The translations under genes were made by a program, and so were the position numbers. The notes under the pieces are model-generated. The model saw only the letters and a program-made list of their open reading frames with translations. It was not told the origin of the DNA and ran no database searches. 6,057 nt of DNA, from contig CALXGC010000113.1 in NCBI GenBank assembly GCA_944387755.1, positions 1 to 6,057 on the forward strand, given 5' to 3'. Source of the DNA: an uncultured Oscillospiraceae bacterium (GTDB lineage: Bacteria; Bacillota_A; Clostridia; Oscillospirales; Oscillospiraceae). Below, piece by piece: positions 4,708 through 6,057 of the stretch; position 1 is the stretch's first letter, and the number at the start of each line of letters is the position of its first letter.

Positions 4708-6057
4708 AAACGGCGGGCAGACAGCGGGGGCCCCGGATAACCGCCATCCTGGTGGCCATGGTGGTGGGGATGGCGGCGGTGATTTTGTGCGGCTGTATTC
4801 TTCTGTTTCTGAACCGCTACCGCAGCGCCATGATTCAGAGCGCCCGCACCAACAGCGCCCAGGCCGTCTCCCAGGTGTCCAACACCGTGGGGGGCTATCT
4901 CCAGGACATGAACCAGGCCATGGAGCAGGTGGTGGCCTCCATGGGGATGGAGGCCGGGCGGGACGCCCTGCTGTCCTCCTTTCTCCGCTTCCGGCCGGAC
5001 GTGGTGGCCGTCACCAGCTACTCGGAGACGGGGGAGCTGCTGGACTGCTGGTCCCCCGGCCGAGAGCCCAGGGAGGACATCCTTCAGAACCTCTCCTTTG
5101 ACATCGTGCGGGCTCAGGCCGCCGGCGGCCCCTATATGACCGCGCCCCATGTGGAGAGCATTTTTGAGGGCTATTATCCCTGGGTCGTCACCATGACCGC
5201 CCCCATCGCCCAGGGGGATGGGGCGGCCTGGGTGTCCCTGGACCTGAGCTTCTCCGGCATCTCCAGCTACATCAACAACGTGGGCATCGGGGAGCGGGGC
5301 TACTGCTTTCTCATGGACGAGGGGGGCAACATCGTCTACCACCCCCAGCAGCGGCTGCTGTACGCGGGGCTGAAGTCCGAGGAGACCCAGACCCTGGCCG
5401 CCCTGGCGGACGGGGTCTATGTGGACGACACGGTGATTTACTGCCTGAACAGCCTGTCCTGGGGCGGGTGGCGGATTGTGGGGGTCAGCTATGTGGACGA
5501 GCTGGTCAACCGCAACGTGCAGGAGATGATCCGCCTGTCTCTGGCGCTGGCGGCGGCGGTGCTGCTGGGGGCGCTGCTGGCCAGCTGGCTGCTCTCCCGG
5601 CTGCTGGGCCGTCCTCTCCAGGAGCTGGCCGGCGCCATGGAGCGCTTTGAGGAGAACGCCGGCGAGTTCGCCTACCGGCCGGTGGGCGGGACGCGGGAGG
5701 TCCGGGAGCTGTCCGACTCCTTCGGCCATATGGTGGTGCGCATCCAGCAGCTGATGACCACCGTCCGGGAGGAGGAGGTCAATCTGCGCAAGACGGAGCT
5801 GAAGGCCCTCCAGGCCCAGATCAACCCCCACTTTCTCTACAACACCCTGGACTCCATCGCCTGGATGTGCGAGCGGGGGCGCAACGCCGACGCGGTGAAC
5901 ATGGTCCACGCCCTGGCCCGGCTGTTCCGCATCAGCATCAGCAAGGGCCACGAGCTGATCCCCATCGCCAAGGAGATCGCCCACGCGGAGAGCTATCTCC
6001 AGATTCAGAAGTACCGGTACAAAAACCAGTTTACCTATGCGTTTCATGTGGACCCGG
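4704..6057 (+). CDS. YesM-type sensor histidine kinase, partial (3' end off window)
   Basis: This membrane sensor kinase is the likely partner of the preceding regulator; 451 codons are visible. Transmembrane segment 1 spans about 13-36 (TAILVAMVVGMAAVILCG onward). An extracellular region of about 37-273 contains SYINNVGIGERGYCFLMDEGG and NIVYHPQ, resembling Cache-type sensors. Transmembrane segment 2 spans about 275-297. A HAMP linker (about 298-352; RPLQELAGAMERF, REVRELSDSFGHMV) leads to the His_kinase domain with phosphoacceptor H376 in LQAQINPHFLYNTLDSIAWM. The ATP-binding domain lies beyond the right edge. The start is GTG at 4704, overlapping the regulator's TGA as GTGA. The next in-frame starts (GTG codon 17, ATG codon 19) would cut into the first membrane helix. 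The signal is unknown; the family often responds to oligosaccharides or other extracellular cues. A long antisense frame over this gene is a GC-rich shadow. Confidence 0.93.
   Translation, partial: MKTAGRQRGPRITAILVAMVVGMAAVILCGCILLFLNRYRSAMIQSARTNSAQAVSQVSNTVGGYLQDMNQAMEQVVASMGMEAGRDALLSSFLRFRPDVVAVTSYSETGELLDCWSPGREPREDILQNLSFDIVRAQAAGGPYMTAPHVESIFEGYYPWVVTMTAPIAQGDGAAWVSLDLSFSGISSYINNVGIGERGYCFLMDEGGNIVYHPQQRLLYAGLKSEETQTLAALADGVYVDDTVIYCLNSLSWGGWRIVGVSYVDELVNRNVQEMIRLSLALAAAVLLGALLASWLLSRLLGRPLQELAGAMERFEENAGEFAYRPVGGTREVRELSDSFGHMVVRIQQLMTTVREEEVNLRKTELKALQAQINPHFLYNTLDSIAWMCERGRNADAVNMVHALARLFRISISKGHELIPIAKEIAHAESYLQIQKYRYKNQFTYAFHVDP

Noticed and set aside
4694..5101. 135-codon plus-strand frame starting at the end of the regulator gene
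   Set aside because: Alternate frame of the kinase gene; it is glycine- and proline-rich. The frame beginning at GTG 4704 gives a full YesM-type kinase.
4623..6047. 474-codon open frame on the minus strand opposite the histidine kinase
   Set aside because: It is a composition shadow of GC-rich coding sequence: low complexity, rich in H, G, Q and L, no recognisable domain. The plus strand encodes a convincing kinase over the same bases.
1..6057. CRISPR arrays, tRNA or rRNA genes, insertion sequences
   Set aside because: I saw no direct-repeat array, no cloverleaf-like element and no transposase or terminal inverted repeats around the R-M cassette.

Overview
This is GC-rich bacterial chromosome, most likely from a gut-type Clostridia lineage (an Oscillospiraceae/Flavonifractor-like organism is my guess). 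Three signs support this. L27 starts with the Firmicutes-type N-terminal extension [10 protein letters not shown]. The gene for the protease that removes that extension (Prp) lies between rplU and rpmA. A YesN/YesM-type two-component system is also present. The genus assignment is inference from gene style only.

Region 1 (1-1028, minus strand) is the ribosomal operon rplU-prp-rpmA (L21, Prp protease, L27). rpmA runs off the left edge, short of its last few codons. The operon has a perfect-consensus promoter (TTGACA, 17 bp, TATAAT) and a leader of about 80 nt that can fold in alternative ways.

Region 2 (1056-3180, minus strand) is a compact two-gene unit that looks like a restriction-modification system. 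An unrecognised 290-aa protein, the putative endonuclease, is followed 1 nt later by a 416-aa beta-class amino-methyltransferase (DPPF then FAGSGTT). These genes look less GC-rich than the flanks, which suggests horizontal acquisition. The methyltransferase ends only 28 bp before the outer edge of the rplU promoter, with no convincing terminator between.

Region 3 (3181-3423) is a 243-bp divergent control region. It holds a minus-strand promoter for the R-M unit, a plus-strand extended -10 promoter for the regulator, two small inverted repeats, and a strong GC-rich hairpin in the regulator's 5' UTR.

Region 4 (3424-6057, plus strand) is a two-component system. A YesN-type response regulator (receiver, middle domain, AraC-type HTH) overlaps by 4 nt a YesM-type sensor histidine kinase. 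The kinase has two membrane segments, a large extracellular sensor region, HAMP, and the phosphoacceptor motif QINPHFLYN. It is cut by the right edge before its ATPase domain. Systems of this type usually control nearby sugar-uptake genes; the target is outside the window.

Nothing here is clearly a wholly new system. The least explained element is the putative endonuclease, whose family I cannot name.
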